This document shows, piece after piece, positions 15,013 to 26,300 of a stretch of 46,849 bases of DNA. The DNA lies in NCBI GenBank assembly GCA_902774175.1, contig CACYHG010000010.1, positions 1 to 46,849 on the forward strand. Direction: 5' to 3'. A program made the position numbers and the translations under genes. Each line of letters opens with the position of its first letter. The first letter of the stretch is position 1. Under the pieces are notes generated by a model. The model was not told the origin of the DNA, searched no databases, and saw only the letters and a program-made list of their open reading frames with translations. The stretch comes from an uncultured Bacteroidota bacterium. GTDB lineage: Bacteria > Bacteroidota > Bacteroidia > Bacteroidales > WCHB1-69.

Positions 15013-16233
15013 TTATTTGGTCTCCAAAGCGTCCACAATCCGGATATGTTTTGTCACCAGATGAGACGGCAGCAGCAGGAAGCAGAAACTGACAAGCAGG
15101 ATGAGCAGGTTGACACCGGCCACATGCTGCCATTGGCACATCATCGGCACATAATCCATGAAATAGTTTTTCGGATCCAGCCGCAGCATATGGGTTCGCT
15201 GCTGCAGGTGACATACCGCCAGTGCGATGACATTGCCGAAAATCATCCCTTTCAGTAGGATGTTCCCGCTGATGCAGAGGAATATGTTACGGATGTCATT
15301 GGCTGTGCTGCCGAGAGTCTGCAGCATGCCGATTGTCGGAATCTGCTCCAGAGTGATGGTGAGCTGTGTGGAAATCAGTGTTATGCATACAACTAATGTT
15401 ATCAGTATGACCAAAATTGTGACATTCTGGTCAAACAGTCCGATCCATTCGAACATGTCCGGGTTCAGTGTCCGGGCACTTTCTGCAGTCATGTTGTAGG
15501 GCAGTCTCCTCTGGATGGCGGTGCAGGTCTCATCCATGCTGTCAAAGTCATGCAGCAAAATTTCTATGGCGTCCGCGCTGTCTTCCGTCCAGTTGTTCAG
15601 TTTCCGTATGTGGCGTATGTCGCAGATTGCGTATGTTTCGTCATAGGAGCCCAAACCTGTGTCGTAGATGCCTGCGATGTTGAAAACGCGCTGTCGTACA
15701 GGATTCTGTATGAAATATACACGGATTTTTCCGCCGGTGTCCAGTTGGAGCCGGTCTGCGATGTGGGCTGAAATCAGGATGCTGTTCGCCTCCTTTTTCT
15801 GCCGGTAGTCAGGGAAGCGGCCCCGTATCAGGTGGTGCGTGAAAAACTCTGTGTCATAGGTGCTGTCAATTCCCTTGAAATATACACCCTCCATTTCCGT
15901 GTCGGTCTGCATCACACCTGCCTTTCCGGCGCAGCACTGCACGTGGCGCACGTTGGGAAGGCTCCTGATGGCCGCAATGGTGGCGCTGTCAATGGCGAAA
16001 GGCTCTCTTTCGTAAGACTGGTTATTGTCAAAACGATGGATGACAATATGTGAACCGAAACCAACCACCTTGTCCCTGATTTCCTTGCGGAAACCGTTTG
16101 TGATGGCGAAGGCCCAAATCATCACACAAATGCCCAACCCGACGCTGACAGTTGCTATCCGCAGTATGGGTCTCGAGAAACGCTTCCCTTTGCGGGGAAG
16201 CAGTCTGTTCGCAATAAACCAGTTGGTGTTCAA
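15013..16233 (-). CDS. FtsX-like ABC transporter permease (LolC/LolE type)
   Basis: A 406-residue inner-membrane permease: one helix near residues 25-48 ('SVGLGICVMIWAFAITNGF'), a large periplasmic MacB/LolC-type domain (~50-260), then three C-terminal helices (~270-295, 315-340, 370-395) of an FtsX domain. In the Lol system it would release lipoproteins from the inner membrane together with the ATPase LolD, which is not in this window. The conserved N-terminus starts at a TTG (16233); upstream in frame there is no ATG before the serS stop codon. It lies 12 bases after serS and is the last gene of its run. Confidence 0.75.
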   Translation of the reverse strand: MNTNWFIANRLLPRKGKRFSRPILRIATVSVGLGICVMIWAFAITNGFRKEIRDKVVGFGSHIVIHRFDNNQSYEREPFAIDSATIAAIRSLPNVRHVQCCAGKAGVMQTDTEMEGVYFKGIDSTYDTEFFTHHLIRGRFPDYRQKKEANSILISAHIADRLQLDTGGKIRVYFIQNPVRQRVFNIAGIYDTGLGSYDETYAICDIRHIRKLNNWTEDSADAIEILLHDFDSMDETCTAIQRRLPYNMTAESARTLNPDMFEWIGLFDQNVTILVILITLVVCITLISTQLTITLEQIPTIGMLQTLGSTANDIRNIFLCISGNILLKGMIFGNVIALAVCHLQQRTHMLRLDPKNYFMDYVPMMCQWQHVAGVNLLILLVSFCFLLLPSHLVTKHIRIVDALETK

Positions 16234-16245
16234 GAGGATCTGATG

Positions 16246-17514
16246 TTAAATCCGATCGAATCCGGTGTATGGTTGCAGCACTTCCGGCACAATAATCTCC
16301 TGGTTTTCGGTCTGGTTGTCCTCAAGTATGGCGGCAACCACGCGGGGCAGTGCCAGTGCGCTTCCGTTCAGTGTGTGAAGCAGTGTCGGTTTCCCTTCCT
16401 GGTTTTTGTAGCGCAGTTTCATGCGGTTGGCCTGGAAATTCTCAAAATTGGAGACCGAACTAACCTCCAGCCATTTGTCCTGACCTTTGGCATACACTTC
16501 AAAATCGAAGGTTAGGGCGGAGGTGAAGCTGATGTCGCCGCCGCAGAGCCGGATCATCCGGTAGGGGAGACCCAGTTTTTGCAGCAGACCGCCAACGTGC
16601 TGTTTCATCTCCTCCAGCACCTGATAGGAGACCTCCGGTTCCACAATCTGCACAATTTCAACCTTGTCAAACTGGTGCAGCCGGTTCAGTCCGCGCACAT
16701 CCTTGCCGTAGGAGCCCGCCTCCCTGCGGAAGCATGCGGAATAGGCGCAATGGCGGATCGGCAGGTCTGTGACCTTCAGCAGACAGTTGCGGTAAATGTT
16801 GGTGATGGGGACTTCGGCCGTGGGAATCAGATACATCTTATCCTCATTGACAAAATACATCTGTCCCTCCTTGTCGGGGAGCTGTCCGGTGGCGTAGGCG
16901 GAATCGCCGTTGACCATGTAAGGGACCTGCACCTCCGTGTATCCGGCACGTGTCGCCTCATCCAGGAAAAAGTTGATGAGAGCCCTTTGCAGTTTTGCCG
17001 CCTTTTCGCGATATAGCGGAAATCCTGCGCCGGTCAGCTTGCAGCCGGTTTCAAAGTCAATCAGGTTCTTGCTAGCGCAAATGTCCCAGTGGGGCAGGAA
17101 GGTGTGACCCTTTTCAAAGTCACCCCAGCGGTATTCCTCCACGTTGTCATCGGCGGTTTTCCCTTCCGGCACCGAATCGTGAGGAATGTTGGGCAGGAGC
17201 ACCAGTGTTTGGCTAATTTTCTCATCCCATTCGTTGAGAGTGCTTTCCAATGTCTTTGCAGCCTCTTTCAGTTCGGCGGTGCGTTTTTTTGAGGCCTCAG
17301 CCTCTTCCCGTCTGCCCTCCTTGAAGAGCTGCCCTATGCTTTTTGCAATCCGGTTTTGTTCGGCATAGTTGTCGTCCAGCTGTTTCTGGCATTCCCTTTT
17401 CTTTTTGTCGCAGTCCAGAATTTCAGCAACTTGTGCCTGTGCGTCGTAATGTTTGGTCTTAAGCCGTTCCACGACCCATTCCGGGCGTTCCCTTAAAATT
17501 GTTAATGGTATCAT
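16246..17514 (-). CDS. serS: Serine--tRNA ligase
   Basis: SerRS charges tRNA-Ser, and tRNA-Sec where present, with serine. The 422-residue protein has the N-terminal long coiled-coil arm (~30-100, 'YAEQNRIAKSIGQLFKEGRR') that grips the long variable arm of tRNA-Ser. It also has class-II motif 2 ('ACFRREAGSYGKDVRGLNRL', near residue 265) and motif 3 ('NGSALALPRVVAAILEDNQ', near residue 380). Length is normal. It starts within the stop codon of the glucosaminidase gene (ATGA overlap). A tRNA-Ser gene lies at 38436-38523. Confidence 0.96.
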   Translation of the reverse strand: MIPLTILRERPEWVVERLKTKHYDAQAQVAEILDCDKKKRECQKQLDDNYAEQNRIAKSIGQLFKEGRREEAEASKKRTAELKEAAKTLESTLNEWDEKISQTLVLLPNIPHDSVPEGKTADDNVEEYRWGDFEKGHTFLPHWDICASKNLIDFETGCKLTGAGFPLYREKAAKLQRALINFFLDEATRAGYTEVQVPYMVNGDSAYATGQLPDKEGQMYFVNEDKMYLIPTAEVPITNIYRNCLLKVTDLPIRHCAYSACFRREAGSYGKDVRGLNRLHQFDKVEIVQIVEPEVSYQVLEEMKQHVGGLLQKLGLPYRMIRLCGGDISFTSALTFDFEVYAKGQDKWLEVSSVSNFENFQANRMKLRYKNQEGKPTLLHTLNGSALALPRVVAAILEDNQTENQEIIVPEVLQPYTGFDRI

Positions 17515-18524
17515 CTTTTTTTGTTATTGCTTTGTAATACGATTATCTGTCCTTTAAATAACGAGGCGTTTCTTTCCAACTGGTTCATGGTCATGATGCT
17601 GCTCATCCGGCATCCGTATCTCTGGCAGATGTCCCGGAGCGTTTCGGAATCGGATGTGACAGTGTGCTGTTTGTAGTCGTTAGAGTATTTCGCCTTTTTC
17701 TCAATGTATACCCATTCCCCCTCCTTGGGTTCATAGTTTCTGGAAAGCAGGTCGTTGTATTTCCGTATGCGGAACAATGGCTGCTGGACTGAGATGGCTA
17801 TGTCCAGATAGGTCTCGTCTTTCTGCGCTATGACAAAATAGGTCCCGTTATGGGCATATACCGGACGTTTGGTGTAGGGGTAGCTCACCTGCTTCGGCAT
17901 TCCTGGCGTAGTTATTGTGTCAATGCGTATCACCGGCATCGGTTGTGCGCTGTCCCTATCGCCTGTAAGGGCGAGAGTGTCGAAACGTGCAAGCCTGTAT
18001 TTTTCAATGATGCTTGTCAGCCGTTCCGGATATGTCGGGCTGGTTGCGTAACCGCATTCCTTCAGCCCTTCAGCCCAGCCTTTGTAATCGGTCTGCGACA
18101 AGGCGAAAAGCTTTTCATACCGTTTGGCTTTCAAAAAGTTGGAATGGTCGTTGTAGGAGTCCTCGGCCTTGGGGTATTTCCTGAAGCATTCGTCAGCGGC
18201 GTCATCGCTCTTGTAATATGTCTCCCCTTTCCAGTCCGAATGGCATTTTATTCCGAAATGGTTGTTCGCATTGACGGCCAGGTCGCTGGTTCCGGCTGCG
18301 GACTCAAGGATGCCTTGTGCCAGGGTGATGCTGGCGGGGATGCCGCAGTTGCGCATCTTCTCCATAGCCAGCGTGTGGTAGCGGTCGATGTAGTTGAAGA
18401 TGTCGTTTTCAGTGTATTGTGCCTGTGCCGGACGAAAAGCCATGCAAAGCATGCAGAGGAGTATCCCTTCCATTTTTCCGGTATGTTTTCCTATTTGCTT
18501 CATGTTGTCTGCTTTTATTTTCAT
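17511..18524 (-). CDS. Secreted glucosaminidase (GH73) with C-terminal LysM domain
   Basis: A peptidoglycan hydrolase cleaving N-acetylglucosaminyl bonds. The N-terminal signal peptide ends near 'FRPAQAQ' (residue ~36). The GH73-type domain has 'GIPASITLAQGILESAAGTS' with the catalytic-type Glu, 'NNHFGIKCHSDWKGE' and 'AEGLKECGYATSP'. A LysM peptidoglycan-binding domain covers ~290-334 ('ETLRDICQRYGCRM'). The ATG at 18524 abuts the preceding stop codon; an ATG at 18503 would give a more compact signal peptide and is an alternative. It is coupled to serS by a 4-base overlap and preceded by rfaE2. Confidence 0.87.
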   Translation of the reverse strand: MKIKADNMKQIGKHTGKMEGILLCMLCMAFRPAQAQYTENDIFNYIDRYHTLAMEKMRNCGIPASITLAQGILESAAGTSDLAVNANNHFGIKCHSDWKGETYYKSDDAADECFRKYPKAEDSYNDHSNFLKAKRYEKLFALSQTDYKGWAEGLKECGYATSPTYPERLTSIIEKYRLARFDTLALTGDRDSAQPMPVIRIDTITTPGMPKQVSYPYTKRPVYAHNGTYFVIAQKDETYLDIAISVQQPLFRIRKYNDLLSRNYEPKEGEWVYIEKKAKYSNDYKQHTVTSDSETLRDICQRYGCRMSSIMTMNQLERNASLFKGQIIVLQSNNKKR

Positions 18525-19019
18525 TTACAACTGGTTCCTGATTTTTTGCTCAATGCGCGATGTGGAACATCCTGGAGTCAGTGGAATGCAGTGGATTTCT
18601 CCTCCGTCTGATTTTACAATTCCGGCTCCCACAATGGTCTCCTCCGTATAGTCGCCGCCTTTGACCAGCACATCCGGACGGATTTCACTGATCAGCCGCA
18701 GCGGGGTCTCCTCGTCAAAAAGTATGACGGCGTCCACGCATTCCAGCGCTGCTATCAGCAGCTGGCGGGAGGTTTCGTCAATGATAGGGCGGTGAGGCCC
18801 TTTCAGTTGTGAGACGGAGCGGTCGCTGTTGATGCCCACGATCAGCCTGTCACCAAGGTCGGCGGCTGCCGACAGATATTCCACATGCCCGCGGTGGACA
18901 ATGTCGAAGCATCCGTTGGTGAAGACTATCCGTCCGCCTTCGTCGCGCCATTGCTGCAGCTGACCGGCCAATGCCGGCATGTCCATGATTTTTTTCCGGA
19001 TGTTATTCAGATGTTTCAC
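18525..19019 (-). CDS. rfaE2: D-glycero-beta-D-manno-heptose 1-phosphate adenylyltransferase
   Basis: This cytidylyltransferase-fold enzyme makes ADP-heptose for the LPS core. The 164-residue protein has the HxGH nucleotide-binding motif in 'FTNGCFDIVHRGHVEYL' and the family end 'KGGDYTEETIVGA'. It corresponds to the C-terminal half of fused HldE, the separate-gene form usual in Bacteroidota; the kinase partner is elsewhere. GTG at 19019 is taken as the start because homology covers 'NNIRKKI' before the first ATG (residue 12). It lies 6 bases after the flippase-like gene. Confidence 0.92.
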   Translation of the reverse strand: MKHLNNIRKKIMDMPALAGQLQQWRDEGGRIVFTNGCFDIVHRGHVEYLSAAADLGDRLIVGINSDRSVSQLKGPHRPIIDETSRQLLIAALECVDAVILFDEETPLRLISEIRPDVLVKGGDYTEETIVGAGIVKSDGGEIHCIPLTPGCSTSRIEQKIRNQL

Positions 19020-19025
19020 CGTTTT

Positions 19026-20051
19026 CTATGCTGTTTTCGGATTTTTCCTTAATGCGGTATATATCAATGTGATTAAACCGCCTGCGATATATACGAAGGT
19101 TTCGTTCGCCCAAATCACCCATCCGATAGCCAACCCTGTCTCGTATTGCACCCCATATAGCAGCAGCACTTGTGAGACAAGCAGAGGGTATGCGCCCAAA
19201 CCGCCCTGGGCGATGACGAATCCGAAGGTGCCGACCACAACGCTCGACAGTGTTGCGGCCCAAATCGGATTGCCGAGATGCAGCATCTCAGGGAAGGTGA
19301 AGCTTCCGATCATGAACATGAAGTACCAGCAGATCCATATCAGGATGGAATGTGCGATGAACCATCCGGGCCTTTTCAGTCTGGTGATGGAGAGCAGGCC
19401 TTGCCAGAAACCAAGCAGCACCTCCTTGATCTTCTTCATGAATTTTGTCTTTCTAAGCAGCCTGCCCAAAAGCATGAGCAGCAGGATTCCGGCTGCAATC
19501 GCCAGAATGAAGACAATCCATTTCCCGAAGCTGAAGCCGGCGAACTTGTCGCCGAGGTGGTCAAGGCCGAACAGGGGTACCAGCTTTTCCGCCTCTGCAA
19601 CGACGGCCACCACGAACAGCACTCCCAGCAGCAGCATGTCAACAATCCTTTCAGTGATGACGGTGCCAAGGTTTTTCTGGAAGGGTACCTTCTCGTAGGT
19701 TTGCAGATAGGTGCATCTGAGCAGTTCTCCCAAACGTGGAACCGCCACGTTGGCGATGTAGCATATCATCACAGAGTGGTAGGCGTTCGAACGTGAGACT
19801 TTGTAGCCCATCGGCTCCAGCAGGATGATTGAACGCAACCCCCTAAGGTATACGCTAATCACCCCGAGAACCATTCCGGCTATCAGGAACAGCCACCGGT
19901 ATCCGGTGAACACGCCCTTCATGTCATTCATGATGCTGGTCCGCTGTTCCGGTGTGAGGTCCTTTACCGAAAACCAGATAAAGAAGGCCCCCAACCCCAA
20001 AAACAGGATCAGCTTCAGCGCTTTTTTCAGTTTTTCTCCCATAATGTGCAT
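19026..20051 (-). CDS. Flippase-like domain membrane protein (lysylphosphatidylglycerol synthase TM region family)
   Basis: This 341-residue protein has about eight hydrophobic segments of the LPG_synthase_TM/UPF0104 (TIGR00374) family. Motifs are 'RGLRSIILLEPMGYKVSRSN' near residue 70, 'VPRLGELLRCTYLQTYEKVP' near 105 and 'QGGLGAYPLLVSQVLLLYG' near 290. The soluble aminoacyl-transfer domain of MprF is absent, so a lipid flippase-like role is the most one can say. A second in-frame ATG at 20042 is an equally good start. It is the first gene of the run to lolC/E, with a promoter box at 20121-20128. Confidence 0.82.
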   Translation of the reverse strand: MHIMGEKLKKALKLILFLGLGAFFIWFSVKDLTPEQRTSIMNDMKGVFTGYRWLFLIAGMVLGVISVYLRGLRSIILLEPMGYKVSRSNAYHSVMICYIANVAVPRLGELLRCTYLQTYEKVPFQKNLGTVITERIVDMLLLGVLFVVAVVAEAEKLVPLFGLDHLGDKFAGFSFGKWIVFILAIAAGILLLMLLGRLLRKTKFMKKIKEVLLGFWQGLLSITRLKRPGWFIAHSILIWICWYFMFMIGSFTFPEMLHLGNPIWAATLSSVVVGTFGFVIAQGGLGAYPLLVSQVLLLYGVQYETGLAIGWVIWANETFVYIAGGLITLIYTALRKNPKTA

Positions 20052-20120
20052 TTTATCGTCTCGGATACCATATTAACGGCAGTCATCCTCCGCTTATTGC
20101 CATATTGCGGTATCCTTTTG

Positions 20121-20128
20121 CAAAAATA
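20121..20128 (-). promoter_or_regulatory. -7 promoter box for the flippase-rfaE2-GH73-serS-lolC/E run
   Basis: CAAAAATA reads TATTTTTG on the minus strand (TAnnTTTG), about 70 bases before the ATG at 20051. It shares the 305-base divergent intergenic region 20052-20356 with the promoter of the giant gene; otherwise the region is AT-rich with no gene. Confidence 0.5.
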
Positions 20129-20277
20129 CTACAGTTTGGCTTTCCTTCGGTAGAAAGCGCCAACTTTTTTCTTCCCTATATAATAAATTAAATGTATAAA
20201 CTAAGACGTTTTTTGGACAAAATGCGGTTGTTGAAAAAAAATTGATTGAAAAATAAAAATTGTATTTGTTTTTAGTG

Positions 20278-20285
20278 TAATTTTG
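20278..20285 (+). promoter_or_regulatory. -7 promoter box for the giant surface protein gene
   Basis: TAATTTTG matches TAnnTTTG, 71 bases upstream of the ATG at 20357. The untranslated leader is very A/T-rich, as is common for well-translated Bacteroidota genes. Confidence 0.55.
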
Positions 20286-20356
20286 CAAGTTCAGGATAGT
20301 ATGTTTGTATAATAGACTGAAAAATATAATAAATTAAAAATTAAAACTTTAAAAGT

Positions 20357-23300
20357 ATGAAGTGGTTTAAATTCACACTGTTGATGGTTGGAATCCTTCT
20401 ATTTGGTTCCATCCACGGGCAGACACCTCCTAAACTGAGTATGCAGGTGCAGAAAGGGATAGGTTTTGGTGCTGACCCCGATTTGTATCGGATTCTCGAT
20501 ACAAATGTCATTGACATCTCGGTCAATCCGGGGAGTTATGGCGACAAGGTCGTCTCCTTGAGTTATGTCATCAAGAAGGACGGCCAGGTGATTAACAATC
20601 TTGCCGACTATGGTTCGGTGGACTTGAATCTGCCTGGAGTTCCCAACTACTCTCCCAACTACGACCCGTGGAGCGTCTTTGATGACACTACCTTTAGGGT
20701 AAAAAATGCTCAAGGGGATATCCCCAGCATGAATTTCTGCTATCAAGACTATCAGAGACTCTGGCCGGACGGATTGTCCCTGCGTCTGCTTGTCAGCCGC
20801 AAACTGCAACTTCGCATTGTCTGGAAAGTGCCGGGCACCTACACTATCGAGTGGGTCTTGAATGAGCGGGATTCTGTCTTTGACAACAGGGGCCGTCTGG
20901 TTTCCCAGTTTATCCGCTTGACCCCCTACATCTATGAGACCTTCAATACGAAAAAGGGAGCCGCTCTTATGAAAGACACCATGACCATGGTGCTCAGGGC
21001 TCCTGCAATGTCATATGTGTTCCCCGACACTATAGACACGTATGACAGTACTGTACGTCCTTTGGATATTAAAGCCTACAGTTATGTGGACCAGAAAGGC
21101 TTTGTTGCCTATCAGGTCGATCGCGCCAATCTTGGCTCTACCGCATACCGGACTGTTTCCAGCAATTCCGGTCTCTACCCTTACGGAAACATCTGCATTT
21201 CCAGCACGGATGCACATGGCATTGAGAACACCCAATATTCCACATGCCTTAGCGGCATCGGACTATTCGGAGGTTCCGGCAACCATGCCTTCGGCAGCAT
21301 CGGCAAACTGGATACATTAAATAATATGGTATATACCGAAATGTACCAGGAGGGCAACTACCGCATCTTCCTGTGGATGGTGCATGAATACAAGGGAGCC
21401 TATGACACCCTTGTGGCCGACACCGTCTACTTTGTGGTCAAAAAGAAAATCCGCCCGATTGTACATTTCCTGCCTGAAGTGCCTGTCAGACTTTCCGTCG
21501 GAGCTGAGTTCTTCGGTACGGTTGAGTTCAAGGCTAACGATTTCGCCGACACCACCGGCAAAATCTCCTTTGTTGTCAAGAAGGACGGTGTGGAGATTCC
21601 TGCTTCCCAGTTGGCACAGTACGGTTATCTGCAGATTGGCGATAAGGTCCTCTCTGACGGAAAGACTGCCTATCCCACCAACTCCACCATTCTTCTGGGC
21701 CGTTGCGACACCACTTTGCGCATCGATGCAAAATGGAAAGTGACCGGCAGCTACACGATTGAGGCTTACGAGGACCACTATGTCAATGGCGCCTTCCGCC
21801 GTCATCTGGCGGGTGACACCCTGACACTGAATGTGGATGGCCGCCGCCTCCCGTTCCTGGTGCTCTATCCTTACAGATATCCTGACACCGTTATCAACTA
21901 CACCAAGGATGCCTATTACTGGTTTGACCTGATGAAGGAGAACGGTTGGGATTACCGTAATGAATGGGTTGACCTGAAATATGAGATTGCCTATTCCAAC
22001 GACGGCACCAATTGGGACACCACCACCTACAACTTTGACGAACTTGGATTCATGTTGGTGAAGCCGAGACTCAATGGCGGTACCATCGTGGAGAACGACA
22101 CCATACATTATTATAATGGTATGTTCCCCTTCACCAAGGTCGGCAACAATGAAGATGCTGTGATTCGTTTGGGTTCGTTGGATACTGCCACGCGGGTTGA
22201 CATCCAGTTCAGGAAAGCCGGTTTCTATCGGATTGTCTATTCCTTCGAACAGTGGCTCTATCCGCAAATGGGACCGAATACATTCATTGGCGGACAGTAC
22301 CGGTACAATTCCATGCCGGTTGCATGGATTTCCCATGACACCACCATTTTCCACATCAAGGATTCCGTCCTCCCGAAAGGCGAGCTGGTTCCGAGTGTGG
22401 TGAATTTGGGAACGGATATTGATTTCCACGTTGGTGTGCGCATGGATGCCGGTAGCTACCAGTATTCCAACTATACTGTTCCTACATACATCAACTATGA
22501 GCTTGCCAAGAAGGATGCCAATGGCGTTTATCGTACGGTGACCAATGTGAACGATTACGGTTATTTCTCCATGACCTACCGTGGTCAGACGATTTCCGGA
22601 AAGGGCAAGGGTCGTATTCCGCAGCCGCATCTGAGCACCTATCTGCTGGATGTGCTCCACAACGACACCCTGCACATTGATTTCCGCTGCAACCACGACC
22701 AGGCTGGCGACTACAGTATGCGCATCCAGATTATGCAGTTCGACACCCACCGTTACGAGTATCCTGATACCATCCGTCACGGTCTGCTGCATGACACCAC
22801 CTTCTATTTCACTTTTGACAGTCTTAAGCTTCCGACCCTGACGGTTGACCCCAACAATTGGGATCCCTATTGCGTCGGTGCTGACTACTTCCATGAGATC
22901 ACGCTGCGTGCCAATGGCTATGCCAACATGATTTCCGACATTGAATACGAAATCTTCCGCAACGGTGTTCCTGTCACCAACGTGAACGATTACGCCACCT
23001 TCCATATCGGTGACCTCAACATCACCCAGGGCAAGGGTGTGATTCCTTACAATCCTGTCAAGATGGGTCTGCTTGACACTGCCATCATGTCAATAGTGAC
23101 ATGGGATTCCACCGGTCTCTACGAAGTTGCATACAAGCTTCGCGGCTATGTGGACGGTGTCCAGATCGTTGAATTCCTCCGCGACACCTTCAGGGCTCGT
23201 GTCATCAGCCGTCCTCTTCCGTTCCTGGTGCTGTATCCCTACAAGTATCCTGACAAAATCATCAACTACACCAAGGATGCCTATTACTGGTTTGACCTGA

Positions 23301-26300
23301 TGAAGGAGAACGGATGGGAGTTCCGTCGCGAATATGTCGACCTGCACTATGACATCGCCTATTCCACCGACAGCGTCAGGTGGGATACCGCCGGACTGGT
23401 GTTTGACGACCACGGTTACATGATTGTTGTTCCGAAACTGAATTCTCCTGCCGGTGTGTCCATTCCTGAGTATGACACGCTGCATACCTGGGCTGGCAGG
23501 TTCCCGATGAAAGATACTCTTCAGGACAGACTGATCCGTTTGGGAGCACTTGACACCTGCACCAGGGTTGACATCCAGTTCAAGAAGGCCGGATACTATC
23601 GGATTATTTATAACTTCAGACTGTACAACTACCCGGTGATGGGACCGAACAGCTTTGTCGGTAACCTTTCCAACCATCCCGAGGTCCGTATGATTGCACT
23701 TCTTTCGCACGACACGACCATCTTCCACGTCAAGGATTCCGTCCTTCCGAAAGGCGAGCTGGTTCCGAATATGCTGACAATGGGTACCGAAGTCCAATAC
23801 CATGTCGGTATGAAGATGGACGCCGGCAGCTACCAGTATTCTAAGTACACCTGCCCGGTCTACATCAACTATGAACTTTCCAAGAAAGATGGTAATGGCG
23901 TTTATCAGACAGTGACCAATGTCGCCGACTACGGCTACTTCTCCATGTCCTATGATGGCAAGAGCCTCGTCGGAAAGGCAAAAGGCCGTATTCCTGAGCC
24001 GCATCTGAGCACCTATCTGCTGGATGTGCTCCACAACGACACCCTGCACATCAGATTCATGTGCAAGGAGGGTCAGGCCGGTGACTACAGCATGCGTATC
24101 CAAATTATCCAATTCGATACCAACCGCTACCGTTATCCTGACACCATCCGTCACGGTCTGCTGCATGACTCCATCTACTACTTCACCTTTGAGGAACTTG
24201 AGCGTCCTACTGTAACTCTTGATCCGGATCCTGAAAATGAGCGTTGCCTCATCAAGGGTGCCGACTACACCATGGATGCCATTATTGATGCGAAGGACTA
24301 CAAGGACAGCACTGTCAATGTGGCCTACTCCATCTACTTCAAGGGACCGAACGACAACCAGTATTCTCTTGTCACCAATGTTTCCGACTATGGTAATTTG
24401 AGCGTCAACAATATTCCGGTTGTCAGCGGTACGGGCATGATTCCCACCAACCCGTTCGTGCTCCAGCAGAACATGACCTTCCCGGTTGAAATGAACTGGA
24501 AGGAAGAGGGTGACTATCGCTTTGTGTATGAACTGAAGGGTTATGTCAGTGGCATGCCTGTCATGTCCTTCTACACCGACACCTTCTCGATTTCGGTCTG
24601 CGAATATGCTCTTCCGAGCTTCGTGATTCTTCCGGATCCTATCTATAGCAACGATTCCAACGGATTCGGTGACAACTTCGACTATCATTTCGTCAGCAGA
24701 GCGAATGCAGGCGACCTTGGTAATGAGCCGATGTGGCTGATTACTGACTGGTCGTTTGAGGATCTCACTACAGGCACCATCACTCCGATGGCCAAGCTGT
24801 CCGACCAGAATGCCGCCGCCACCATCACCTATAAGGGTGTCACCCATACTGTGGTGAACGGTAAGGACACTCTGGGCAGCGCTTCCCAGCCTATGTCCTT
24901 CTGGACAACTGATAACATCTATCCTGTCCTGCTGTTCGGAAATATAGGCAACTATCATCTGAACATGAAACTCTACACCATCCGTTACGGAAAAGCTTTC
25001 GCAAAGGTGCTGGACACCACTCTGGTGATCCGTGCCCGCGACGTGGACAGCGTGACCTTCAATGCGGATGAGATCCAGAATCATGTCGACACTGTCGATC
25101 CTTATGTGACCCATGTGGATTCCACTTTCAAGATCAACTTCCTGACGAGCGACCGTTATGCTGACACCATCGATCCTTACGTCTCAGTTGACTACCGTGT
25201 CATCTACACTTCACTTGACAGCTCTATAGTTGACTCCGTTATCACTGGTGATTTCTCAGATTTCGGTCATCTGAAACTGAAATGGAAGAACCAGACTCTG
25301 ACCTTCGCCAACGGTTGCGGCAGCATTCCTGGCGACGCTGCAGAATCCGCAATGTTCTCCTCGCTCCGCCTGAGAGACCTGCTCAAGGATACGCTCGACT
25401 TCGTGCCGAATGTGCATCCGATGGGCTACTATACCTTTGAGTTTGTCGCAAGGGAATGGAGAGACACTGCAGGTCTTCCTCCTTACGTGCTCCCGAACGG
25501 TGCCTCCGCTTTGACGAAAGCCCAGAGCATGCAGGTGGCCACTGTCTCCAGAACATTCAGCTTCACTGTTGAATACAGAGCCAAATATCCTACGGTTGAC
25601 ATGATTGCCACCAACGAGGATTCCATCGTACATACCAGCTTCGACATCGAGTGCGGTCAGGAATACAAACCCAACACGGTCTACACTTTCGACTTCATCT
25701 GCCACCCGAACAGCTTCCCGGATTCTTTGGCCGGCCTGTTCTTCCAGGTGTACAAGGATGGTGTCAAGATGCTCACCGCTGCGGAACTGGCCCAGTGTGT
25801 CGATTCCCTGAGCTTCACCTTCCGTAACCATACGGTCAACATCACAGTTCCTGTCGGCAACCTGGCACATCTGTTCACGGGTGTGGACAGCCTGATGCTT
25901 GGACGGGTCTATGATCCTGTGACGGGTGACATCACTCCGATCACCATGACGGTGAGATGGAAGGAGAACGCCTCCGGCAACTACATGATCACAGGTCTGT
26001 TGTTGGAGTATGTCAATGGTGTAAGGTCTAACATCGGCTTGTCACACACCACCTGCTACTTCGTGGTGAAGGACAATCCTGCGGTTACCATCACTACCGC
26101 TTCCATCCTGAACGATCCTACAGTTCGTGTCATCAATAACGACACCAATTACTATCCGGCGTACGACACGCTTGTCTTCGACATCAACATTGATCCGAAG
26201 GCTTATGCTAACGACTACACCTCCCTGGATCTGACTGTTTACTATCAGAAGGACAGCAACAGCACACCGGTGGTTGTCGACACTCTTTCCAAGATTGGTC

